The position numbers were made by a program, and so were the translations under genes. A stretch of 64,000 nt of DNA from Edolisoma coerulescens (Eukaryota > Chordata > Aves > Passeriformes > Campephagidae): contig VWZW01006868.1 in assembly GCA_013397115.1 (NCBI GenBank), positions 1,216,503-1,280,502 on the forward strand. The letters are read 5' to 3'. The notes under the pieces are model-generated. The model ran no database searches, had not been told where the DNA came from, and saw nothing but the letters and a program-made list of their open reading frames with translations. Of the stretch, positions 52,434 through 62,285 are shown in pieces (within the stretch, counting starts at the first letter, position 1; the number at the start of each line of letters is the position of its first letter).

Positions 52434-53142
52434 GCTGTCATTCTCTGGTCTTTTCTTCCTTCTTAATAGGTTTCTGGATAAGAAGTGACCAAAGGCAGAC
52501 AGTTTATTCATATTGAGTATGAGAGTGAAGAGTTTCTAAGTGTTATACAAGAGTATAATGTACACAAGTAATGTACACAAAGTTACATTTCTTTGATAAT
52601 ATATATATAAAACTTTACTATGAACTGAGCAAACTGGTTGAGCTTTTCTACAACAACGGGCAAGAGATTTTTGATAGTATCTGTTGTTCTCTCAGAAGAG
52701 ATATATAGGAAACATTCAGATTGTATCTTCCAAAGTTTTACCATGTAGATTTCTAAAATTACATTTGATACCATACAGCCCTTTGATAGTCCTTTCAAAG
52801 TATGTTTCTGCTTTGACATTCAAAAATACATTTGTGTTGTCTTCAAATATGCTGCATTTACAGATTATTCAAACAATAAATATAGATCAACCTTAAAACA
52901 CAGCTACTGTCTCATGGCTTGTTTGAATGATGCTTGTTCTCCTACATTTAGCATAAGAAATAACCACAGTATTTCCTCTTTATGGCTTGCTCTCAGTCTT
53001 CCTCTGGGCATGTATGTAAGTGCACAGCTAAAGGGATATGCATGCACAGGCATAAGTATCTGTATCATTGCATGGGTACATGTGCATAATTCTCCTCTAG
53101 TGACCAGCTACAGAAATGATCCCTGAAAGTATACATTAAGGT

Positions 53143-53595
53143 ATTAGAGAGTGTCCAAAGTAGGCCCACAAGGATGGTGAAGGGTCTAGAAGGGAAACCT
53201 TATGAGGATGGGCTGAGGTCACTTGGTCTGTTCAACCTGGAGGAGATTGAGGGGAGACCTCATTGCAGTAACAACTGCCTCACGAGGGTAAGTGGAGGTG
53301 ACAATAGTGATCTCTTCATTCTCATGACCAGCGACAGGACTCGAGGAAATGGCCTAAAGTTGCATCAGGGGTGGTTTAGGTTGGATATCAGGAAAAAGTT
53401 TTTCACCCAGAGGGTGGTTGGGCACTGTAACAGGCTCCCCAGGGAAGTGGTCACAGCACCAAGCCTGTCTGAGACCAAAAAGTGTTTAGACAATGCTCTC
53501 AGGCACATGGTGTGACTCTTGGGGTGTCCTGTGCAGGCCCAGGAGTTGGACTCGATGATCCTGATGGGTCTCTTTCGACACAGCATATTCTATGA
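53143..53595 (+). mobile_element. CR1 LINE 3' fragment, plus orientation, well preserved
   Basis: A 450-bp copy that includes the last part of CR1 ORF2 and the 3' tail. From 53,174 an open stretch of 113 codons starts MVKGLEGKPYEDGLRSLGLF, which matches the usual ORF2 C-terminal pattern, and continues to the TGA at 53,513. The tail reads GAGTTGGACTCGATGATCCT, then TGGGTCTCTTTCGACACAGC and ATTCTATGAT. It is 5'-truncated, with no RT catalytic region. One of the least decayed CR1 copies here. Confidence 0.93.
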
Positions 53596-54859
53596 TAAAT
53601 AAATATATATGTATGTGCAGAGAGACAGTGCCAATCAGCCAGCCTGATTTAACACTGGTGTAAGCACACCACTTTCAGCTATGGGACCCCCAAAGAAATG
53701 TCTAGTAGGAAGTTCACAGGCCTTATCTGTTTTTTAAGAGATGCTGAACAAAATAAACTCCGTGTATACTGAACATGCAGATCGTATTGACAGACTGATA
53801 CACAAACACACATATCTCCATCACATGCACAACTTGCTGGAAAGGAAATGCCATGCATTTCCAGTAATGTTATTCTAAAATGAGCAAAAATGTTTCTGGG
53901 GGGGAGGAGAAAAAGTTTTAATGCGGGAGGAGACAGCCAGAAAGCATTAAAGGGAAGTAGAAGATGCAGAATGCCAAGGTGCTGTATGGTAACAGCTGTG
54001 CTCTGCTGCCATCCTGAAATTCTGTGCACTGAGCAGCACCCTGACAGACTCAGGGCTAATATTGCTGCCAGGGATCAGCGCCACACAAAAGCATCCTGGC
54101 CAAGCACATTCCTGTGCAGACATTGTGGCTCTATCCCAAGGTTTCCATCATACCAACAGATCTTCTTGGTGTCGGAATCATCCCTGAGGCATATGACCTG
54201 AGCTCAGAGTCAAATCCAGTAAAGGTGCGCTGCCAAATGGATGTAGGCAGGGACAAATGTACATGCAGGTCCCTTACACCACTCAAGCACAGCATTTCTC
54301 AGTCTGAGGCAACTGGTCTGGGAACTCAGATGGGTCACAGCTGGTAAAGCTCACTCCTAACCACCAGCAGAAGCCTTTCCCTGCACATGACAATGGATGC
54401 AAATTACTACGACTTCATTTTCCCTGAAACAGTCTAAACTTTTGGTTGGGATTGAGAAGAAATTGCTACTGACACTCCAAGCACACATTACTAAGTGAAT
54501 TTAATAGGGGAAACTCAGATATTGAGGTTTTACACAGCAGTGGCATTACCTTTGCAAGTGTCAGTCTTGCAAGAGCGCTGTGAGATTTTTGTTGAAAATT
54601 CCAAAGTTTGTACTTTGTCAGAAGAAAGTCTGATTTCCGCAAATTATCAGTCTTTTCTTAAATTATTGGCCATTTCTTTTCAGTCTTTTCACTTAACCGA
54701 AAACATTCTTTCTCTCATGTTGCTGACATTCATTTATTATTTTATGGAGAAGCACCTCAAGTTACCTCAACTGAGAGATCACCATCTCATCGCATGACTG
54801 GAAACAGGCATGAAAACAAAAAGGTGATGGCCCTTGCACTGAAGGTTTTAAGGATTCTC

Positions 54860-54875
54860 AAAAAAAAAAAAAAAN
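54860..54875. repeat. Poly-A run ending in an unresolved base
   Basis: Fifteen A then one N at 54,875: homopolymer length uncertainty in the assembly. Confidence 0.9.
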
Positions 54876-55107
54876 GGAAGTTGGGAACTGCAATAACTTT
54901 AAGCATCTGGGTATCACTAGTAAAGAACAGACAAGAGGCATATAGAAATATATTCCATCTCTGAAGACAGAGAAGATACTTCACCATTGTCTGTACATTT
55001 ACAAGCTTTTCTGCCTCCCTTTTAAACCATTCCGCAGTTTCAATCTTCTTCCTCTTTCACAATGCTTTATTCACTGTGGACAGCTTTGAAGGACCAGAGG
55101 ACAGAAA

Positions 55108-55169
55108 ACTTTCTGACACCACTTTCTGACACCCTTGTCTGCCTGCTGATTGTATAGATTTGTATAGAT
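55108..55169. repeat. Two adjacent perfect 2-copy tandem duplications
   Basis: ACTTTCTGACACC is duplicated at 55,108-55,120 and 55,121-55,133. TTGTATAGAT is duplicated at 55,150-55,159 and 55,160-55,169. Confidence 0.8.
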
Positions 55170-55804
55170 GGTGTTGGTCTTCTCAACACATGAATTAGGA
55201 TTCTGTATTTCTTTTCCTAAGCTACACTGAGCATTTCCTAAGTTACTCCCAGAAGTAAAAAATAAAATGGAAACAGTATCTACTGCACTGGCAAAAATCT
55301 AAATATTTTCATTTTCTCCCTTTCTCCTACTTCATTCCCAATTTAAAAACCTTTGGGAGTAAATGCTGTAGTTGATACTACAACCATTGAAGGACTATTG
55401 TTATGTCTGTGTGCTGTTCCTATAAACATGAAACTTTAAAGCACATAAAGCAGTAAGACTGACGCCGTTGGTTCATTTGTTCAGACCTAGTTATTGAGGC
55501 ATAAATAGTATGCTGTCCAACACCATGGAATGACCTAGGAGTGCCTGTAATACACAGGTACACTGAGACCTATTAAAACAGAGCTCTCAATGTTAAAACA
55601 GAGAACCAACACTACCTGATTTCCTTTCCCTGGTCTTACAGAGCTTTGGCAAATGACACAGGATTTTCCCCTTCTGCAGGATGGAGTTCCATATGTGACT
55701 GCCTCAGGGGAATATGAAAAGCTTGAATATTAACATTAAAAATGCCTAAGTTTTCATCTTCATTATTCTCTCCTTCCTTCCCACCCCCAAAAGAGTTTTC
55801 CCCT

Positions 55805-55905
55805 AAATGTGAATTAATTTTGAACTGTCACAAATAGAATTAATTGCTGCATTTCATCTCTTTTTCTTTTAGGAGTATGAAAACGATAAGAAAGTGCATT
55901 AAAAA
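55805..55905. promoter_or_regulatory. Candidate conserved noncoding element
   Basis: GAATTAATT occurs at 55,811 and 55,837, 26 bp apart, with TGACAG (complement of CTGTCA) at 55,824-55,829 between them. The spacing of paired homeodomain cores is enhancer-like. Conservation is untested. Confidence 0.2.
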
Positions 55906-58139
55906 ATGATATGTTAAATGATCCCTCCTGAGTCACTAAGTCACTGTGGTCCATCACTGCATATTTAATTACATTTTAAAATAAAAGCATACACTTGAAT
56001 TGATAGAGCATAATGGCTGCTTTGGTGCTGCTGTAGACATTCACATAAAGACTTAAAGAAACACATGGATTACTGACCTGACAGGCCATGACAGTAACCT
56101 AAAACAGCCATTATGGTCTCTACTGTGAATTCTTACTCCATGGGCCCCTGACACAACGGATGGAAACAGGATAGAGGTTTATAATAGAAATGCTGACACA
56201 ACCTTACCTATAGCTGTGCAAATGGTGCCTCTATAATTGAACTTTACAACTTCAGCACCACTAGATAAGTTGCTAGTTTTTAATCATATTAATCAGAGCT
56301 TCATGTTTCAATTGCCATATATTATCATGCAGTGTGAACTATAAAAATAAAATTATTCCCAGCTGCTAAAGATCATAGCTGTTATGAAACACAGAAGTAT
56401 ATCCAAACACTTCTCAGTAAGTGCAAATACACTGAAGGAAAACCTCAGCTGATTATCCTTATTTTTTGTTTTTTTTTCCTAATGCATGGGTTCAACATAA
56501 TGGCCACAGAAAGTACTCTGAATACATTGAAAGAATATCACTGAATAGTAAAAAACCTTCATTAAGATGTGTCCTGTATGTTTCAAATTTGCCTATCAGC
56601 AGTAAAACAAGTCTACTGTCTTCAGTGACAATGACAGTCAGAAGCCTGCTCTTTCAGAGGAAGGCACTGAGATTATTCTTCATGCACTGCTGTTTTCTTT
56701 AAAAGCCAGCTCTCCAGCAACAGCGAGGAGTGGGTGGCCAAACTCTCACTGCTTTCAGTGGTCTGCGATTTGGAGCCTGGGAATGTTTTATGTAAATATT
56801 TCTCTTCACATTTTCTCTTCATTTGTCCGAATGATTTACAGCTTTATTTCAGCAAGGAAAGTTTCCTCTCGAAAAAGCTACATTTGGTGCAAACTGAACA
56901 GATATTGCACTGGAGCTGAAACCCGCTATTTTTACCAAGTGGGCATTGCTAACTACAACAATAAAATTAATCTATAAATAAACTTGGTTGCTTACCATTC
57001 TCTATTGTCCTGAATTTGCAAATCCTTGCATGCTGCATGCCACTTTACATGTATCATGTGATACATTCCCACACTGTCAGTGCCTACTCCTCTACAGCAC
57101 CAGTTTTATAACACCTTCTGGAGACAACTGTGCTTTCCTTTTAAGATGGGTGGCACAGGTATGTAGCCTGTGTGTCGCAAGGGGTCCTGTAAGGAATCAG
57201 TGGAAAGAGCATGCCTGTAATTATGTGTGGCAGAACAGAGTATGCAATGGACATTTCTGAAAATTATAAGAGCTGTAGCAATGCATAGGAGTTGCCATAG
57301 TGTTATTCTGACCCCTGAAGGATGGAAACAGAGTTAACTTCATATCCTTTTTTCTCCAATTTATTCAGTATACTCTATGAACATCAAACTCTAAACTGCA
57401 TTAGCAGGATTTTTTAGAGCTTGCCCAGACCTATCCTCCAGAAATATGAAAACAGTCATGAACTAATGCTGAACCAACTTTAAAATACTGATGTTTTCAG
57501 GGAAGCAGAAAAAAAAAGATTTTTCAGGCTGCTGTAGGATGAAATTACTGTGAGTTTGATAGTGCATTAAATCTAGTAGGTATGTGAAGATCATGTTTAT
57601 CAAGAGATATAAAACCCACCCTGCCCTCACCTCTTCTTAACTGAAAAGTATTTTAGCGACATTTTGCTAGAATGAATTCAGAGTGAAGTGGGAAGGACAC
57701 AGGTCAGTGATGATAAGATCACTCATTTCAGCTGAGTTAAGATTTCATCAGGCTTACATTTTTCAGAAAATGCATCTGTTAGAGGTATGGGCCCTCAGCA
57801 GTGCCTTTGTGTGCTTATCTGTCTTCAAGGAGTGCTCTTCCCCCTCCTCCCTCTGAACAGATAGGAAAAGTGATTCAGGATTCTAAAAGGGGCATTTAGG
57901 CATATCCTGATACTGCTGTCTTTGAGGACAATTTGCTGAAAAAGTCTGAGTTAAACCAATGGGACTCCTGTTAAACCTTTGCTCTTCACCTACTCACTTC
58001 TAAGATGCTTGACATGTGTTAATGGACCACCTTTTAGGTTCCTGTAAATGTAACAGGTGTATGAAGCTGTTGTATCTGACAATAGTTCTTTCTCACGTCG
58101 GTCACGCTGTACTGTAGCATACTGAAGCAGCACCCTGCC

Positions 58140-58620
58140 AAAGCTGTCAGCAGCCACTGCTCGCACCGAGAGAGACACAAGGCTGTCTGTGCTGGGCGCC
58201 GCACACACCCGGGCGAAGCGGCACCAGCTCTGCCTTGAGCACCGGGAGAGAGGTCAGCAGAACGCCGAGCTTGGAGGGAGGCGACGGCGAGGGGAGAGGA
58301 GGAGGATCAATTTTAATTTCGGTTTTGTTCCTCCTCCGCTCAGCTGTTGCCATGCACCCAGGTCCCAGGTTGCGGTGTGACCTTGCCGAGGAGCGCGCAG
58401 CCGGGGCTGCTCAATGGGACCATTGTGCAGCCTTGCAGGGGCTCTTCNCCCGGGGAAACTCCGCCAGCAGCACGCTGATGCAAAAGGCAGCCCGCAAGAG
58501 GCAAACCCCTTGTCAGGAGCTGAGCAAGGATCTCCCCTCCTCTGCCCAGGTCTCCATCCCTCGCTGCCGGGAGCGCTACAAAGTTAACCCAAGTGATCGA
58601 TACGCTATAGGAGCATATTG
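58140..58620. promoter_or_regulatory. CpG-rich segment 1 (part of CpG-island region)
   Basis: CpG density rises sharply relative to the AT-rich sequence to the left: CACCCGGGCGAAGCGGC near 58,206, GAGGCGACGGCGAGGGG near 58,278 and CCGAGGAGCGCGCAGCCGG near 58,386. Open frames run on both strands (plus 58,235-58,639; minus 58,340-58,777), as expected in GC-rich DNA, and neither shows a domain. It is probably promoter or 5'-UTR sequence associated with the larger island at 59.7-61.0 kb. Confidence 0.6.
58448..58448. other. Single unresolved base (N)
   Basis: An assembly ambiguity inside CpG-rich segment 1. It makes one residue of any frame across it unknown. Confidence 0.95.
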
Positions 58621-59740
58621 TTCCACTATCGGCGACTGATGCCACTGATGTAATCAAGTTACATAATCGCCGTCTTTGCACAAATACATCCATCATCCTA
58701 CAGACAGATCTGCATATCTTCTGCCATCCATTATGCATGAACTCACCAGCAGTACATAAGGGTACATATTTTCGCACACACTATGTAACTTTAGCATTGC
58801 AGTGCATTGCACGGCACAACGTCATCACTATTGATTCCCTCAACCTTCCCCCATTCCCTCTTATCAGAACTGATTTTGCAGAGAGAGATTACCAATGTGC
58901 ATTGCTCGGATCCCTTTAAATCTTTAAAGGCTGAAGTGCTTCCCTCACTCGCTTCTGTTCTTAAGAAGATGATCTTTCCTTTTTCTCCCGTCTCGCTTCA
59001 CACCACAAGTAACAGGAATGAATTCCCACACAGTCCCTCAGCCAGATGCATGTATGTATGAAATACCGAAGATAGCATCTCTGTTTGCACATCTTCCAAC
59101 TCCCATACACGTGGTCCGAGGTTTCAGTAGGTAAGTTATTGGATAAAAAGATATTTTGTACGAGCAGCTGGATGAGAGATTTCCAGGCTAGTGACATTTA
59201 TGGTATTTCTCTCCTATGAAGCTGAGGGGATTTTGTCCTTACCGCCCCTCAGTTTATAATTTCCTTGCAGGATTTACAGGAACAGTTGTAATCCCAAATT
59301 ACCAGTGGCATTTAACCCCTTTAGCACCAGTGCACTGTACCACGATCAATAAGGATCACCACCTTAAAGTTTAACAACTTGAAAAGCAGGTTTTCTCTAC
59401 CTCCATTGCAGCTATGAAATGCAGCAGAACGCTGCACAGAGTTGGAAACATCTATTTAACCAGAGGATGGGATCCGATCTCGTATTAATTAGATTCCATC
59501 ACAGAGCTTCTTCACTGTCACATACCCTTTCCAGTCAAATACATTACAACCAGGAAAATAAAAAAGAAAGATAAAAAAAGAAAAGAGGGAAGATGAAAGA
59601 CTCCTTGCTCTTACAGTACTCTCCCAAATCCAGAGGGTGCATGAATACAGAGGGAGGAGATTTTTTTTTTTTTAATTTATCGCAAAAAGCACTCACCAGA
59701 AGACCTACTGCAGTTATTCCACTCAACTGCCAAGAGCGGC
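58621..59740. other. Normal-composition DNA between the two CpG-rich segments
   Basis: CpG density drops again. The stretch 58,585-58,830 has motif-rich, non-repetitive sequence (TGATGTAATCAAGTTACATAA, ATTATGCATGAAC, AACGTCATC) that could be a promoter-proximal regulatory element or UTR. No coding exon was recognised. A poly-T run lies at about 59,662. Confidence 0.45.
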
Positions 59741-59842
59741 TGGAGCCCCTCGCATCAGGGTAATGCAGCAATCCCGAAAGTGCCCATTTCAGTCACCCGC
59801 CACCAAGTTTAGCAATGCCGGGCTTTTGCCTGGATAAAATGA

Positions 59843-59855
59843 CCTTACCCACAGG
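59843..59855 (-). other. Candidate splice donor on the minus strand
   Basis: On the minus strand CCTGTGG is followed by GTAAGG, a good donor match (exon end at 59,849). It closes a GC-rich leader-like stretch that begins in or beyond the gap. This would fit a noncoding first exon of a leftward gene. Confidence 0.3.
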
Positions 59856-60099
59856 AGTCTCCCGAAATATTCCTCCGGTGCGATCAGTCAGCGAGGCGAG
59901 TGCCGGTCACCACACTGCGCACTCGGCCGGAGAAGCCCCGTGTTTACTCCTGGGGCTCAGCTGGCCGCGAGTGCCGCGGACGCGGCGCCCATCCATCCAC
60001 CGCTGCCAGCTCCGCCGCGGGCGCAGGTAATTCCATACAGACTTCGGCGCCCCCCCACCCCCCCGAGTCGCCCCTTCCTTCCTAGTTCAGAAAGTGCCC

Positions 60100-60394
60100 N
60101 NNNNNNNNNNNNNNNNNNNNNNNNNNNNNNNNNNNNNNNNNNNNNNNNNNNNNNNNNNNNNNNNNNNNNNNNNNNNNNNNNNNNNNNNNNNNNNNNNNNN
60201 NNNNNNNNNNNNNNNNNNNNNNNNNNNNNNNNNNNNNNNNNNNNNNNNNNNNNNNNNNNNNNNNNNNNNNNNNNNNNNNNNNNNNNNNNNNNNNNNNNNN
60301 NNNNNNNNNNNNNNNNNNNNNNNNNNNNNNNNNNNNNNNNNNNNNNNNNNNNNNNNNNNNNNNNNNNNNNNNNNNNNNNNNNNNNNNNNNNNNN
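60100..60394. other. Assembly gap (295 N)
   Basis: A run of N inside the CpG island, a common failure of short-read assembly in GC-rich promoters. Open frames that appear to cross it are artefacts. A 5' exon could be hidden here. Confidence 0.98.
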
Positions 60395-60561
60395 ACGATA
60401 CTAATCCCCGGTGAAAATGACAAGTGATCAGCAAAGAAGAGGAGGTCTTGATTGATAACCACAATCCACCCAAAATATCCTCGGGAGCAGAGGAAGAGAG
60501 GGAGGGAGAGAGGCGAGAGAAACTGCAGTGCATAAACGATCCCTGTGTTCCTACGAGACGG

Positions 60562-60582
60562 GCTCGCTCGCTCGCTCGCTCG
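60562..60582. repeat. (GCTC)n microsatellite in the CpG island
   Basis: Five GCTC units, each carrying a CpG at its junction. Confidence 0.9.
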
Positions 60583-60726
60583 GCTGAACGCGCCCTCCGC
60601 CGGGCCGCCAGGAAGGGGCCGGCACTGCCACCCGATGGACACCGCCGCACTCGCGCCTTCTGCGGGGGGAGCCGCCGGGGAGGCCCCTTCCGAAGGGATC
60701 CTGGAGAAACTCCTGGGTGGCGGCGC

Positions 60727-60750
60727 CTCCCTCCCTCCCTCCCTCCCTCC
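60727..60750. repeat. (CCCT)n microsatellite in the CpG island
   Basis: About six CTCC units; the minus strand is a GGGA-rich tract able to form G-rich secondary structure. Confidence 0.9.
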
Positions 60751-60990
60751 GCCCCGGCGCCGCCCGCCTCCCCGCGCCGCCTCGGTCCGCAGCGCCGGGG
60801 CTGCTCCGCTCCGCGGCTGCCGGGACAGCGGCGGGGGCACGGCCGGGAGGGGATCGGCGGACGCGCGACACGCGCGGGGGTCAGCCTGCTCCCATTTACC
60901 TCTTGTGCTTTATTTTATTTTTCTCCCTCCTTCCCCTCCCGTTTCCCAAGCGAAGTGTTTTAGGAGAGATGATACATTATCTATTCTTGG

Positions 60991-60999
60991 ATTTTTATA
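60991..60999 (-). promoter_or_regulatory. TATA-like box, minus strand, at the island edge
   Basis: The complement of ATTTTTATA reads TATAAAAAT. A start about 30 bases downstream would fall near 60,962 and drive transcription leftward through the CpG island. A minus-strand AGAG then GTAAAT donor-like site lies at about 60,898. Such TA-rich strings are common, so this is weak. Confidence 0.2.
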
Positions 61000-61139
61000 A
61001 GGCAAACTGTGGGCCTCGCTGTTGCCATGGGATCTTCTTTGTGCGAACTCTCTGAACTGTGTGGGAACAGTTTTATTTCCTTCCCTTCAGATTTTTGTCT
61101 TTATTTTTTTCCCTTCTCTTCTGCAACTCTTCTGAAGAT

Positions 61140-61230
61140 ATGTATCAAAATGTAACTGCATTATTGCCAATTAAGATTAACAGCAGCTGCAAGGTGCATC
61201 TAATTAGGAATGTTAATTACTTCATGAAAT
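61140..61230. promoter_or_regulatory. Candidate promoter-proximal conserved element
   Basis: Within 90 bases: CAATTA at 61,168, a CAGCTG E-box at 61,184-61,189, TAATTA at 61,201-61,206 and TTAATTA at 61,213-61,219. It lies about 250 bp from the CpG island. The layout is enhancer-like; conservation is untested. Confidence 0.28.
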
Positions 61231-62242
61231 AAATAGTCATTTGCAGATGTTTATTATCCTAAACAAATGTTCTATAAAACATAACTCAAATTCTGACACT
61301 CCCCTCAATAAATTTGTTCCCATTCCTGCACAAAGGTGCAGGGAAGTGGGCACCCCTTCATCCATTGCATTTACCCTTCAGGTGCACACTCAAAGGGAAG
61401 AGATGGAGTTGCCTGTTCATAGGTACAGGGTTGGATCGGAGGCATTTTGAACTCTTACAACCCATTGTATGGGGTGGGAGCGTGGAGGAATAGGACATAG
61501 CTGAGCAGTGTGAGATAAACGTGTACAGTTACATATCTGTTTATATCTTTGTAAATAATACTCTCCAAAACCAGGACAAAGAGGCTAGGCAATATTCTCT
61601 TACCTCTTAATCCATCCTGGCTTCTTTTAGGGCCACAGAGAGGAATCCAAACTGCTAAAGTTATTAAACTCCCAATATCTTACAAGGGAAGGGAGAAAAG
61701 AAAAAGCTGCACGTGGGAGAATGTGATTTTATTACGGAACATGATAAAGGATTATCGATAGGCAGATAATGTGCCATGCAGAGTCAGTGGGTTGCAGGAG
61801 GGGTGGGAGCTGTTGCAGAATTTGTGGAACTTGCTCACACACCGCCCCACCTTGCCTTACGACAGAATGGCATTCTTCACGTCAGACAAAAAAATAGATG
61901 AAACTAGAAATGAGTGCAGCAACCAGTAGTCAAAATCCAATGTTAAAACACAAAAATTAATGTGACTGGTTAAACCAGGCATTCAGATACTACTATGATG
62001 AGTGATCCATATGCGTGGGCAGGTAAAAGACACATGAAAAACTTTATGGGATTCTCTTTGTGGATCAGTACAGGGCATTTTAAGTTAGCTTAATGACTCA
62101 TACCATATACTTCAGAGAGCAGGTTTGGGTGCTTGATTTAGAAGCCCATCCATCCTAGCTGTTTGACAGAGTGAGAGGGAAAGACAGAGGGGTTCCCAAC
62201 TTTGATTCTCACCATTATCCTTTGGGAGAGTTGCTATCTCAC

Positions 62243-62285
62243 CATGGAGGTGCGACGACAGACTCCCAGCACAGGCACCTCCATG
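62243..62285. repeat. Perfect 11-bp inverted repeat with 21-nt loop
   Basis: CATGGAGGTGC at 62,243-62,253 and its exact complement GCACCTCCATG at 62,275-62,285. GC-rich arms in ordinary sequence. Confidence 0.75.

Larger units (their letters stand above)
40213..53142. other. AT-rich unique DNA, no gene recognised
   Basis: Nearly 13 kb without a recognised interspersed repeat. A GC-richer patch at 46,360-46,990 and the CpG-rich patch at 49,670-50,045 stand out; the rest is AT-rich. Frames such as 48,703-49,068 minus (121 codons) and 44,576-44,917 minus (113 codons) lack recognisable domains. Confidence 0.55.
53596..58139. other. AT-rich unique DNA, nothing identified
   Basis: No gene or interspersed repeat recognised. 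It contains a poly-A run ending in an N and two small tandem duplications, listed separately. Confidence 0.55.
59741..60960. promoter_or_regulatory. CpG island, probable gene promoter and 5' exon
   Basis: This is the most GC- and CpG-rich part of the window: GGACGCGGCGCCC near 59,978, GGGCCGCCAGGAAGGGGCCGG near 60,601 and CGCGACACGCGCGGGGG near 60,864. It holds (GCTC)n and (CCCT)n tracts, GCCGCCCGCC Sp1-like sites near 60,761, and a 295-base gap. CpG islands of this kind usually mark promoters of housekeeping or developmental genes. Direction is unresolved: donor-like sites exist on the minus strand (CCTGTGG then GTAAGG, last exon base 59,849) and plus strand (GCGCAG then GTAATT, last exon base 60,026). 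A minus-strand TATA-like box lies at 60,991-60,999. No recognisable protein is encoded. Confidence 0.75.

Noticed and set aside
53174..53515. 113-codon plus-strand frame as a possible gene
   Set aside because: It is the C-terminal part of CR1 ORF2 plus the 3' tail, not a host gene.
60082..60840. 252-codon minus-strand frame across the CpG island
   Set aside because: It crosses the 295-base N run, so its openness is an artefact. The remainder is arginine/glycine/proline-rich translation of GC-rich DNA.
61184..61206. Resemblance of AAGGTGCATCTA to the 5' part of miR-18
   Set aside because: The match stops after about 12 bases and no stem-loop precursor can be folded around it by eye.
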